Positions 1 through 7,736 of a stretch of 64,000 nucleotides of DNA are shown here, piece after piece (positions within the stretch are counted from its first letter, which is position 1; each line of letters begins with the position of its first letter). Made by a program: the position numbers and the translations under genes. Source of the stretch: CAZTBB01 sp964611755. Its GTDB lineage: Bacteria > Pseudomonadota > Alphaproteobacteria > Micavibrionales > Micavibrionaceae. The notes under the pieces were generated by a model, which worked only from the letters and a program-made list of their open reading frames with translations, had not been told where the DNA came from and did no database searches. The stretch covers positions 1 to 64,000 of the forward strand of contig CAZTBB010000002.1 of assembly GCA_964611755.1 (NCBI GenBank), in the 5' to 3' direction.

Positions 1-1330
1 TCCCCGACCACTCGCCAATTGATCCATGAGGTTTATCAGCAGCTCTTGCATTTCGGGGCCCATTGAGCCGCCTTCTGCCATCGCGTCTTGGAGCTGACGC
101 AACAGCTCTTGCATCGCAGGGTCATTCGCAAGCCCGCTCTGATTGGCCATTTCTTGGAGCTGACGGAGCAGTTCAGCTAATTGCTCGGGGCTCAGGCCGC
201 TTCCATTGGCCAGTGCATCTTGCAGCTGACGTAACAGCTCTTGCATCACAGGGTCATTCGCAAGCCCGCTCTGATTGGCCATTTCTTGGAGCTGGCGTAA
301 CAGCTCGGCCAGTTCTTCAGGGCTGAGGCGGCCATTATGGGCTATGTCCTGTAATTGTTTCATGAGCTCGGCCAGCTCTTCGGGGGTCATGCGCCCGCCA
401 TTGGCCATCGCGTCCTGAAGCTGGCGCATCAGTTCGGCTAGCTCTTGCGGCGATAATGCACCTTGATCGGCCAGGTTTTGAAGTTGTCGGAGAAGCTCTC
501 TTAATTGCTCGGGGCTCAGGCCGCGTCCTTGTGCTGCATCTTGCAATTGTTTCATGAGCTCGGCCAGCTCTTCGGGGCTCAGGCGGCCGGCGCCATTGGC
601 CAGCTGATCCATCAAGCCTCTCAATAGTTCCTGCATTTCAGGGGTTAAGCGCCCCTGTCCGGCGAGCGCGTCCTGAAGCTGGCGCATCAGTTCGGCCATT
701 TGCTCGGGGCTCAGATTACCCGATGCGATGGCATCTTGAAGGCGCTTTAGAAGTTCAGCCAGAGACGGATCAAGCGTACCGCCGCGGCCAAGAGAATCTT
801 GCAAAGCATTTAAAAGTTCGGCGAGCTGTTCGGGGCTGAGTGCGCGGCCATTGGCCAAAGCACGATCCAGCTGATCCATGAGGTTGCTGAGGCCCGGTGT
901 CATAAAACCACCATCGCGCAGACGATTTGCGAGGGCGTCGAGCAAGTCTTGCATCTCTTGCGGGCTCAGGCGGCGACCTGACGCCATTGCATCTTGCAGT
1001 TGGCGCAGCATGTCCGCCAGCTCCGGACTCATTCCGGCTTGGTTGGCCAGAGCCCCTGATAAAGAGTTCTGAAGTTCGCGGAGCATACGCTGCAGGGCCT
1101 CTAAATCATCCGGCGAGAGACCCGCGCGGTTGGCCGGGTCGTTCATGGCATCCTGCAGCAGACGTACGCGGCGCATCAGATCATCGAGCAATCCGGGATC
1201 ATAGGCGCCTGCCGCTCCTTGGCGGGCGAGAGCATCAGCAAGGGCCGCAAGTTGTTCCATGAGGCGCGCAAGCTCTTCGGGGTTGCCCTGATTGGCCAAG
1301 GCATTGGCCAGCGCGCCGCGCAGGGCGGAG
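1..1330. repeat. In-frame tandem repeat array inside dotG
   Basis: The DNA encoding the DotG central region is built from degenerate units of about 60-80 bp, each encoding a Leu/Gln/Glu-rich helix started by (L/M)(S/T)PE. Two stretches, 92-165 and 224-297, are nearly identical (3 differences in 74 bases) and 132 bp (44 codons) apart, which indicates recent duplication or homogenisation. All units stay in frame on the minus strand. Confidence 0.9.
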
Positions 1331-1926
1331 AGTTCATCTTGAAGCGCGGCTTGGCGGCGTAACGCATCTTGCAGGGCCTGCTCTTTGTCAATCTGACACT
1401 CCAGAGCGGCTTGGCGGTCAGGCTCACAATTAGCGCCAATGCTGGCACTGCTCATTTCGGTTTCAAGGCGCTCTTCTTGTAGGCGGCGCCAGCGAGCCAG
1501 AGGATCTTCCTCGGCAATTTCTTCTTCAGGGGCACTTAGGAGTGTTTCAGCGGCCGTTGTCGGCACTGGCAGGGCACTGTCATTTTCTCGTAATGCGCGC
1601 TCGGCCTCGGCTTGATTGCGCTCGCGCACGGCATCAAGATAGGCCTGGCTGGTATTTTCTGATCCCGGCGGTGCGCTGACATCCGATCCGGATTGCAGGA
1701 CGGATGGGTTTTCAGGCTGGTTATCGCCAAGACCGAAAAGGAAGATAGTTCCAAGAACGGCCGCAACGCCCCCAACCACAATACCGGCCTTAACCAGAGG
1801 ATTTTCTCGCCAGAGATCGCCTAGGGTTTTTCCTTCCGGTTTATCAAAATCATCGAAGTCATCATCCATCGAGTCGAAATCGTCGATATCTTCGTCCAGA
1901 TCGTCGTTATTATTGTCCATCATCAT
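1..1926 (-). CDS. dotG: DotG/IcmE-like type IVB secretion core protein, C-terminus missing
   Basis: The frame is open from three consecutive ATGs (1926, 1923, 1920) to the window edge, giving 642 codons without a stop. A GA-rich ribosome site (AAGAGAAGA) sits just before the first ATG. The N-terminus is very acidic (residues 3-28, Asp/Asn runs). One membrane segment follows at about 47-66, then a linker with two Cys (167, 177), then from about residue 180 a long array of 19-27-residue units of the form LSPEELAELLRQLQDAMANG. DotG/IcmE proteins have this plan: cytoplasmic tail, one inner-membrane helix, a repeat region, and a C-terminal VirB10-like channel domain, which here would lie outside the window. 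The gene overlaps the end of dotH by 17 bp, and the order dotI-dotH-dotG matches Dot/Icm and IncI systems. The family call rests on order and architecture because the diagnostic VirB10-like domain is not visible. Confidence 0.85.
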   Translation of the reverse strand, partial: MMMDNNNDDLDEDIDDFDSMDDDFDDFDKPEGKTLGDLWRENPLVKAGIVVGGVAAVLGTIFLFGLGDNQPENPSVLQSGSDVSAPPGSENTSQAYLDAVRERNQAEAERALRENDSALPVPTTAAETLLSAPEEEIAEEDPLARWRRLQEERLETEMSSASIGANCEPDRQAALECQIDKEQALQDALRRQAALQDELSALRGALANALANQGNPEELARLMEQLAALADALARQGAAGAYDPGLLDDLMRRVRLLQDAMNDPANRAGLSPDDLEALQRMLRELQNSLSGALANQAGMSPELADMLRQLQDAMASGRRLSPQEMQDLLDALANRLRDGGFMTPGLSNLMDQLDRALANGRALSPEQLAELLNALQDSLGRGGTLDPSLAELLKRLQDAIASGNLSPEQMAELMRQLQDALAGQGRLTPEMQELLRGLMDQLANGAGRLSPEELAELMKQLQDAAQGRGLSPEQLRELLRQLQNLADQGALSPQELAELMRQLQDAMANGGRMTPEELAELMKQLQDIAHNGRLSPEELAELLRQLQEMANQSGLANDPVMQELLRQLQDALANGSGLSPEQLAELLRQLQEMANQSGLANDPAMQELLRQLQDAMAEGGSMGPEMQELLINLMDQLASGRG

Positions 1927-2917
1927 AAATATCTTCTCTTGGCGATAAGCGCGCGCGGATCATTTTGCCATTATCAGAGAGCAATACAATCGGCGTTTCA
2001 TTCAGTTCATAAACATTGGTTCCATCGGCGGATGAGACGGAGGCATTCCATGCGGGTGAGAGCAGCGTATGCGGTGTTCTCAGGAATGTGCTTTTATTCA
2101 CCTTGAAGGCCGATGTTCTGGCATCTGCGCCTGCCACATCAAGACGTTCGGCGTTTGAGGGCGGTAGCCCTTGCAGAATACTGGAGAGGTCGGGGCTGCC
2201 GGCTGCGATTGTAATGCCGCGATCAATAATCGGGGCACTGCCATTCGGGCCATATTGCGGAATGACGGCATCAAAGCGGTAATGCACAATTTCACGCGAT
2301 GTTTCCATGGTGATAATAACCGGCGTTGAGAGATCAATCAGGCGCAAAGAGATATTCCCAAAGGCAAATTCGGATTGTGGCGAGATGCGCAAAATATGGG
2401 AGCCTGCCTCGGCGGCCGTTTCAACCACCTCGAAATCACCCGCCCAGCCCAAATCTTCGATTGGCCAAGGCTGGCCGGAGGCATCAAGGATGCTTAGCGT
2501 TGTGACATGCCCAAAGGCCACTTTGACAATGGCGGGTTTCGCGCCGGGATCTAGAGAAATACTTTGAACGGCCACTTCCGGTGTTGGGTTCGGGTAAACC
2601 GGTGTTTCGACAGATTCCTGTGTTTGATCAAATTTTTCAAGCAATGTGCGGATCTCTTCCGGGCGCAAAGGCAGCAATCCTTGAATCGCCGCATCGAAGG
2701 CTTCTTTACGGGCTTGTTCGGCAATCATATCCTGCTGCGCGGCTCTTTGTTGGTTGCGCTGGAAAATATCGCTGTTGATTGCGGCAGAGCCGGGCGGGCC
2801 CGGCGGCAGGCGTGAGTCGCTTTGCGCAAAAGCAAGATCACTCAACATCAACGTGCCTATGAATGCACAAGATGTGAGGAAAGTTCTGGTTGAAAATGGT
2901 CGATTTTGTTTTGGCAC
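1910..2917 (-). CDS. dotH: DotH/IcmK-like type IVB secretion outer-membrane core protein
   Basis: 335 residues from a GTG start. A signal peptide covers about residues 1-31 and ends in LAFAQS, so the protein is Sec-exported. A short Gln/Ala-rich coil (about 50-75) precedes the RPEEIRTLLEKFDQTQE stretch. The rest looks beta-rich and contains the IDRGITI segment near the C-terminus. This fits the DotH/IcmK family (TraN in IncI plasmids), which forms the outer-membrane ring with DotC and DotD and contacts DotG. Neither DotC nor DotD is in this window. It lies between dotI and dotG and overlaps dotG by 17 bp, so translation is probably coupled. The GTG start has only a weak ribosome site, but it is placed correctly for the signal peptide. 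Confidence 0.85.
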   Translation of the reverse strand: MPKQNRPFSTRTFLTSCAFIGTLMLSDLAFAQSDSRLPPGPPGSAAINSDIFQRNQQRAAQQDMIAEQARKEAFDAAIQGLLPLRPEEIRTLLEKFDQTQESVETPVYPNPTPEVAVQSISLDPGAKPAIVKVAFGHVTTLSILDASGQPWPIEDLGWAGDFEVVETAAEAGSHILRISPQSEFAFGNISLRLIDLSTPVIITMETSREIVHYRFDAVIPQYGPNGSAPIIDRGITIAAGSPDLSSILQGLPPSNAERLDVAGADARTSAFKVNKSTFLRTPHTLLSPAWNASVSSADGTNVYELNETPIVLLSDNGKMIRARLSPREDIYDDGQ

Positions 2918-2965
2918 GATGTCAAAGATATTTCATGTAATTCTATTCAGCAGATATCATAGTCC

Positions 2966-2994
2966 AGAATAATCGCTGCGCACAGGGATTCCAA
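2966..2994 (-). promoter_or_regulatory. Possible sigma70 promoter for dotH-dotG
   Basis: In the 169-bp gap between dotI and dotH, the minus strand reads TTGGAA (2994-2989), a 17-base spacer, then TATTCT (2971-2966). Each hexamer matches the sigma70 consensus at 4 of 6 positions. The site would let dotHG be transcribed separately from dotI. It was identified by eye only. Confidence 0.3.
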
Positions 2995-3019
2995 ATGCTT
3001 TTGTCCAAACTTATTCACA

Positions 3020-3041
3020 ATATGTGTAGGATATGTGTAGG
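3020..3041. repeat. Perfect 11-bp tandem duplication between dotI and dotH
   Basis: ATATGTGTAGG occurs twice head-to-tail (3020-3030 and 3031-3041) in the dotI-dotH gap. It is non-coding. It may be replication slippage or a binding-site pair. Confidence 0.7.
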
Positions 3042-3086
3042 AAGTGTGCCCAAAGAAATTTATATGCCGCGCTGTGAGGGGGGCGA

Positions 3087-3794
3087 TTATCCCTGAACGG
3101 CAACCCATTGTTCAATACCAACACCATTCGGGCTCTCAAGGCGCGGCACGCGGACAACAACGAGGGTGATAATCAGATTATCATTCCGAACGCGCGGCCC
3201 TGATTGGTAGGTAACAACCATGGGGATTTGCACAATCCATTGATAACGGCCGGCGACAACGCCTTCTGATTCCAATATTGGTGCCCCTCTCGGTGCTGCG
3301 GTAATGACTTGCTGGTTGGCTTCAACCATCTCAACAATACGGGATTTTTGCAACGCCCCCGTGAAGCTTTCCCAACCGCGGCGCGTAAAGTTACGCGAGG
3401 CCTCTTGCAGGCGGCGGCGATAATCATTAAAGCCGAATGTCATCACTTCGGTGGCGGATTGCGCCACCCAAGACATTAAGGCCGGCGTGCTGAGATTGGG
3501 CTGGCCAAGGTCCACCATCGGCACAAGACGGCCATCTTCGGTGGTGGCAAAATAACGATCCCGCGGTTCATGCGAGGCATTGAGAAAGTAGATAAAGCCC
3601 AAAAGCCCCAAAATAACGACGCCTTGAATGAAAGTCAGGCGCAGAAGATTGCGATAGCCATCACGGTAAAATTCATTGCGGATGACAACGCTGCCCAATC
3701 CGGAGAGCTCGTCTTCGTTAATACGCTTATCCGCGCTGCTTTTTGCAGAGCTTTTGGGCGCTTTTTTGTCTGTTGTCGGTTTTGTTTCGGCCAT
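3087..3794 (-). CDS. dotI: DotI/IcmL-like type IVB secretion inner-membrane protein
   Basis: 235 residues. A Lys/Ser/Ala-rich cytoplasmic tail (1-30) precedes one membrane helix at about 52-74. The periplasmic domain (about 80-235) contains the YFATTEDGRLVPM strand, LSTPALMSWVAQS, the FNDYRRRLQEA helix and FTRRGWESF. These are features of the DotI/IcmL family (TraM in IncI plasmids), whose periplasmic domain has a VirB8-like fold. It is the first gene of the minus-strand dotI-dotH-dotG set and is transcribed divergently from the three paralogs at 3958-7722. A perfect TATAAT (minus strand, 3826-3821) lies upstream but lacks a good -35. Confidence 0.88.
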   Translation of the reverse strand: MAETKPTTDKKAPKSSAKSSADKRINEDELSGLGSVVIRNEFYRDGYRNLLRLTFIQGVVILGLLGFIYFLNASHEPRDRYFATTEDGRLVPMVDLGQPNLSTPALMSWVAQSATEVMTFGFNDYRRRLQEASRNFTRRGWESFTGALQKSRIVEMVEANQQVITAAPRGAPILESEGVVAGRYQWIVQIPMVVTYQSGPRVRNDNLIITLVVVRVPRLESPNGVGIEQWVAVQG

Positions 3795-3957
3795 GAATTT
3801 TACTTTTTATATTTTGTAAAATTATAGCGCAGAAAGAGGCCGCGTCTAGTGCCGATTTTTTTCATACGTGCGTTTTGGGTTTTTCTTGTGCTAAAATGGT
3901 ATTTGGTGAGTAATTTATTTACGGATTATAAGAGCTAAAACAAGCAAGAACGGGGTT
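3795..3957. promoter_or_regulatory. Divergent intergenic region between dotI and the exported paralogs
   Basis: This 163-bp AT-rich region must contain promoters for both directions. Toward dotI there is a perfect TATAAT (3826-3821, minus strand) with no clear -35. Toward the paralogs, GGATTATAAG occurs about 25-30 bases before the ATG at 3958. No clear shared operator was seen. Confidence 0.35.
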
Positions 3958-5205
3958 ATGGGGCAGCGTTTCTTCACGATTTTGATAATTACCTTAATGG
4001 TATGTTCTGTTGGTGGATTCTATCAACAGGCGCATGCGTCATGTCCTCCTCCTGCCTGCGCGACGGAAACAATTCAAAAGGTTACGGATTATATTTCCGA
4101 GGATCACGAAAAATATACGGAAGACATCATCGAGCATGCGGATGAGCAGTTTGAAGAGCATAAAACATGGCTTGTTGATGATTTTTATAAACAGACTGTT
4201 TTGCCATCCTTGATGAAATTTTCCGAACAAATGTCGTTGACGGCCATGCAGCAATTATTGGCCATTGGTGGGTTTTTTGATGCAAAAGAGCAGCTCGAGA
4301 CGCAGCGTGATTTAGAGGTTCTGCAAGCGCGCGCCCATAAGGATTATCACCCGAGCGATGATTTTTGCTGGATTGGAACAAATGTGCGTAGCCTGTCTGA
4401 TTCACAAAACATAGCCGATCAGAGCGCTTATTTCCTCAATCAAAATGCGCTGGCACGTCATTTGCGCCGCGAAGATACAGTGGCGGCAAGAGCCCGCGCA
4501 CCATTCGAGGCCGAGATTTTATTCAATAATTATCTGCAAAATTATTGTGATCCAATGGATTACGCCCAGAGCGATGAGGGCAATACATTTTTCGGGGACA
4601 AATGTAGCGCGCCCGCCGAGCGACGTAATCTGGATATTGATTACATGCGGTTGATTGAAGAAAACCGGACATTGGATGTTGATTTTTCCGATAACCAGAT
4701 CAGCGATGATGACGAAAAAGATGTACTGGCTCTGACGCGGAATATATTTGGTGCCATCCAGCCTGTGCCAATCCCTCAAAGCCGAGAGCAATTCATGGAT
4801 ATCCGCGCCGCCATTGCCAAGCGCAGTGTGGCCGAACATTCTTTTCATTCGATTATTGGCTTAAAAGCAGCCGGATCAGAATCCAATACGGCCGAATTTA
4901 TGGGCGCGGTGATGAAAGAGCTTGGCGTTGGCCTTGATGATGAGGCCGAGATTTATGAAATGATCGGCGAACAGCCGAGCCTGTTCGCGCAATGGGAGAT
5001 TTTGTTCAAGCGGATCATGCAAAACCCGGATTTTTACGCCAATCTCTATGACAAGCCCGCTAATGTGGCACGTAAAAGCGTTGCGCTAAAGGCGCTGGAG
5101 ACCATGTTGGACCGCGCCATTTATGAAAGCCAGACGCGCCAGGAAATGATGATGTCGGTGATGTTGTCAACGGAACTGGATGAACAGATTGAGAGGTCAC
5201 GCTAA
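3958..5205 (+). CDS. Secretion-associated exported protein, paralog 1 of 3 (family not recognised)
   Basis: 415 residues. A signal peptide (1-28, ending AHAS) predicts a periplasmic location. I do not recognise the family, but it clearly shares blocks with the next two genes. Block A (about 95-146) has TAMQQLLAIGGFFDAK, QLETQR, AHKDYHPS, then Cys and IGTNVRSL. The middle block has YC(D/N)P, a second Cys and LDIDY. Block C (356-end) has PDFY(A/T)NLYDKPANVARK and a helical YESQ tail. The conserved cysteines suggest disulfides formed in the periplasm. The three genes form a tight operon (1-bp overlap with the next) placed between dotI and the TcpQ-domain and IcmT genes. A role in the same secretion machine is therefore likely by inference. 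No enzymatic motif is visible. Confidence 0.9.
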   Translation: MGQRFFTILIITLMVCSVGGFYQQAHASCPPPACATETIQKVTDYISEDHEKYTEDIIEHADEQFEEHKTWLVDDFYKQTVLPSLMKFSEQMSLTAMQQLLAIGGFFDAKEQLETQRDLEVLQARAHKDYHPSDDFCWIGTNVRSLSDSQNIADQSAYFLNQNALARHLRREDTVAARARAPFEAEILFNNYLQNYCDPMDYAQSDEGNTFFGDKCSAPAERRNLDIDYMRLIEENRTLDVDFSDNQISDDDEKDVLALTRNIFGAIQPVPIPQSREQFMDIRAAIAKRSVAEHSFHSIIGLKAAGSESNTAEFMGAVMKELGVGLDDEAEIYEMIGEQPSLFAQWEILFKRIMQNPDFYANLYDKPANVARKSVALKALETMLDRAIYESQTRQEMMMSVMLSTELDEQIERSR

Positions 5206-6569
5206 TGATGATGTCTCAGCGAAACATAATAGCGTTTTTCGGGGTTTTATGCGCCTTGTTTGTTATGGTGCCCACGCAAGTCTGGGCGCAGGCTTGTACC
5301 TTGCCCAATCAGGGTAATCTGTCGACGAAAAATACGGGCACAGCCGTTGACCAGACATCGTTGGATGAATGGAATGCGAGTTATGACGCGATTACTCAAA
5401 ATGTCGAAGATGAGTTTGAAAAGCTGGTTGAATTCACGGAAACCGATTTGTGGGAAAACAATATTCTGGTTGCGCTCAAGATGATGTCGGATCAAATTAC
5501 GGCCACGGCCATGCAGCAAGTGATGGTGGTGGGTACGTTTTTCGATGCAAAACATCAAATGGAGACCCAGCGCACATTGCGTAAATTTCATGCCGAGGCG
5601 CATAAGGATTATCACCCCAGTGTCGGGATGTGTGAAATCGGAACGAATGTACGGTCCTTGGCGGCATCCGAGCGCAAGGGCGAATATACAGGCTTGGTGA
5701 TGGCGCGCCGCTCGATTGATCGCCGTTTGAACCGCGTGAACACGGCCGCTAAAGACGGCTCGGCCTTTGATAAATCAAACCGCATGAATCAATTTGCCGA
5801 ACGTTTTTGTAATCCGTCGGATATGGCGGGCTCTTTGCGCCGTGAAGGGGGCGCAGCCGTGAATAGTTTCTTGTGTCGCAGCGAAGAGGGCGGACCGGAG
5901 CATCTGCAAAATGCGGATATCGATTTCGGGCGCATGGTGGCCTTCCCGTGGACGATACAGGCTGATTTTTCCAATAATGGCGGTGATCAGGATGAGACGG
6001 ATATCGAAGAAGCGCTCTTGGCGCTTGCATCCAATCTTTATGGACATGAAATTCTTGACCCTGATCACGGCATTCCATCAGAGGCCAAAAACCGTAGTGA
6101 ATTAACGCTGGATAGCTTAACGGATAAGAAGCGCAATGAATTTTTCACGAATTTCATGAAGCGCCGCGGCATAGAGGCCCATCGCAGCGTGGCCGAGACA
6201 TCGTTCCACGCCATTGTCGGGATGAAGAGCAAGGGCTCCGGCGGATCGGCGGAGTTTATGAATGGCGTTATGGAAGAGCTTGGCGTTGTGCCATCCGACA
6301 AGATTGCCGATTTGATTGGCGAAGAGCCAAGCTATGATGCGCAGATGAAGGTTTTGACGCAGAAATTAGCGCAAAGCCCGGATTTTTATACCAACCTCTA
6401 TGATAAGCCCGCCAATGTGGCGCGTAAGGAAGTAGCCTTGCAGGCGATCGGCCTGATGCAGAAATTTGATTTGCTCAAGAGCCATTTGCGCAGTGAGGCA
6501 TCCATGGCCGTGATGTTGGAAAACCGCGTGAATAGAGTTCTTGGCCGCGTTTCGGTCAGAGACAAATAA
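5205..6569 (+). CDS. Secretion-associated exported protein, paralog 2 of 3 (family not recognised)
   Basis: 454 residues, the longest of the three paralogs. Its start overlaps the previous stop (TAATG), implying translational coupling. The signal peptide MMMSQRNIIAFFGVLCALF...VWAQ is cleaved near residue 29. Shared blocks are TAMQQVMVVGTFFDAKHQM, AHKDYHPS, CEIGTNVRSLAAS, FCNPSDMAGSL, NADIDFGRM, SAEFMNGVMEELGV and SPDFYTNLYDKPANVARK. It has extra insertions in the middle region relative to its neighbours. The function is unknown. The same context argues for a periplasmic component or substrate of the Dot/Icm-like system. Confidence 0.9.
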   Translation: MMMSQRNIIAFFGVLCALFVMVPTQVWAQACTLPNQGNLSTKNTGTAVDQTSLDEWNASYDAITQNVEDEFEKLVEFTETDLWENNILVALKMMSDQITATAMQQVMVVGTFFDAKHQMETQRTLRKFHAEAHKDYHPSVGMCEIGTNVRSLAASERKGEYTGLVMARRSIDRRLNRVNTAAKDGSAFDKSNRMNQFAERFCNPSDMAGSLRREGGAAVNSFLCRSEEGGPEHLQNADIDFGRMVAFPWTIQADFSNNGGDQDETDIEEALLALASNLYGHEILDPDHGIPSEAKNRSELTLDSLTDKKRNEFFTNFMKRRGIEAHRSVAETSFHAIVGMKSKGSGGSAEFMNGVMEELGVVPSDKIADLIGEEPSYDAQMKVLTQKLAQSPDFYTNLYDKPANVARKEVALQAIGLMQKFDLLKSHLRSEASMAVMLENRVNRVLGRVSVRDK

Positions 6570-6582
6570 TTTTCAGGTGAGC

Positions 6583-7722
6583 ATGAGACAAATAGACAAG
6601 AGACGCATAAAAAATACGCAGGCCTTATCGAGGCGGGCTCTTGGTGCTGTGCTTGTTTGTGTTCTGTTTGTGTCTTCGGTAAATCCGTCCCTTGCACAAG
6701 ACAGCAATCACGATCAGATGATCAAAGACCATTATGTGCACGCCCTTATGAAGATGGCGGAGCAATCGGGCATTACATCGATGATGCAGCTATTGGGTAT
6801 CGGGATGTTTTTTGATGCAAAAGAGCAGCTCGAGACACAGCGCGATATCAGAAAACTAAAGGCCGAAGCGCATAAGGATTATCATCCATCCGAGCAAATT
6901 TGCCAGATTGGATCATCCATTCGTTCGGTGGGGCAATCGGCCGAGACATCAAGTTTTGCAGCCAATAATTTGAATGAAATTTTAGCAGCGCGCTATTTAA
7001 ACAGAGAGAACACGGCGAGTGATCGCGGGCAAAGTCAGGATTATTTCTACCGTTTCGAAGCGTTATCGAAACAATATTGTAACCCATCGGATTTTTCCGG
7101 CGATTTGGAAGGCGTTTTGTGTTTGATCGAGGAAGCCACAGAGCGAATGAATAATGATATTGATTATGCGGCGGCTTTGGGCGTCCCCGTAACGCTTGAT
7201 GGGGTTAATTTTTCGAATTTGGAATCAACCGCGGAAGAGGCGGATATATTAGCGCTTGGTAAGAATTTATACTGGCATAAAGTTGGTCAGCCGATCACGG
7301 ATCCCAATCTGGAAAATGCTTTTCTCGAGCGCCGCCGTCAGGTGGCCGTGATGAATGTCGCGCATCAAAGCTTTGTTAAAATGGCGGCGATGAAGGGCGA
7401 GCTGGATAGTGATACGCCGGAGACAAGTGGACCCGCTTTTATGAAGGCTTATTTGAAACAGTTCGGCATAGAGGATGAAGACCAGCTTGATGCAATTTTA
7501 GGTGAAAAGCCGAGCTATTGGGCGCAGATGGAGTTTCTGACCAATAAGATGCTGCAAAGCCCGGATTTTTACACCAATCTTTATGATAAGCCGGTCAATG
7601 TTGATCGCTCCGGCGTTGCCTTGCAAGCGATCCAGTTGATGCAGGCGCGTGATGCCTATGAAAGCCAGCTGCGCCGCGAGATGTTGCTCTCCCAAATGGC
7701 GGCTTTAGAGGCGAATTACTAG
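6583..7722 (+). CDS. Secretion-associated exported protein, paralog 3 of 3 (family not recognised)
   Basis: 379 residues if started at the ATG at 6583, which has an AGGTGA ribosome site. An upstream TTG at 6541 lies inside the previous gene and is less likely. The signal peptide has a long basic n-region (RQIDKRRIKN) and a cleavage site near NPSLAQ. The conserved blocks are all present: MMQLLGIGMFFDAKEQLET, AHKDYHPS, CQIGSSIRSV, YCNPSDFSGDL, NNDIDYAAAL and SPDFYTNLYDKPVNVDR. It lacks the N-terminal helical stretch found in the other two between signal peptide and block A. It ends 14 bp before the convergent TcpQ-like gene. Confidence 0.88.
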   Translation: MRQIDKRRIKNTQALSRRALGAVLVCVLFVSSVNPSLAQDSNHDQMIKDHYVHALMKMAEQSGITSMMQLLGIGMFFDAKEQLETQRDIRKLKAEAHKDYHPSEQICQIGSSIRSVGQSAETSSFAANNLNEILAARYLNRENTASDRGQSQDYFYRFEALSKQYCNPSDFSGDLEGVLCLIEEATERMNNDIDYAAALGVPVTLDGVNFSNLESTAEEADILALGKNLYWHKVGQPITDPNLENAFLERRRQVAVMNVAHQSFVKMAAMKGELDSDTPETSGPAFMKAYLKQFGIEDEDQLDAILGEKPSYWAQMEFLTNKMLQSPDFYTNLYDKPVNVDRSGVALQAIQLMQARDAYESQLRREMLLSQMAALEANY

Positions 7723-7736
7723 ATTATAGATTTCTT

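Noticed and set aside
63..326. Plus-strand frame of 87 residues with internal repeats
   Set aside because: It is the antisense shadow of the dotG repeat units.
1..1330. Regularly spaced repeats that could suggest a CRISPR array
   Set aside because: The units are degenerate, stay in one minus-strand frame and encode a helical repeat of DotG. Spacers of unique sequence are absent.
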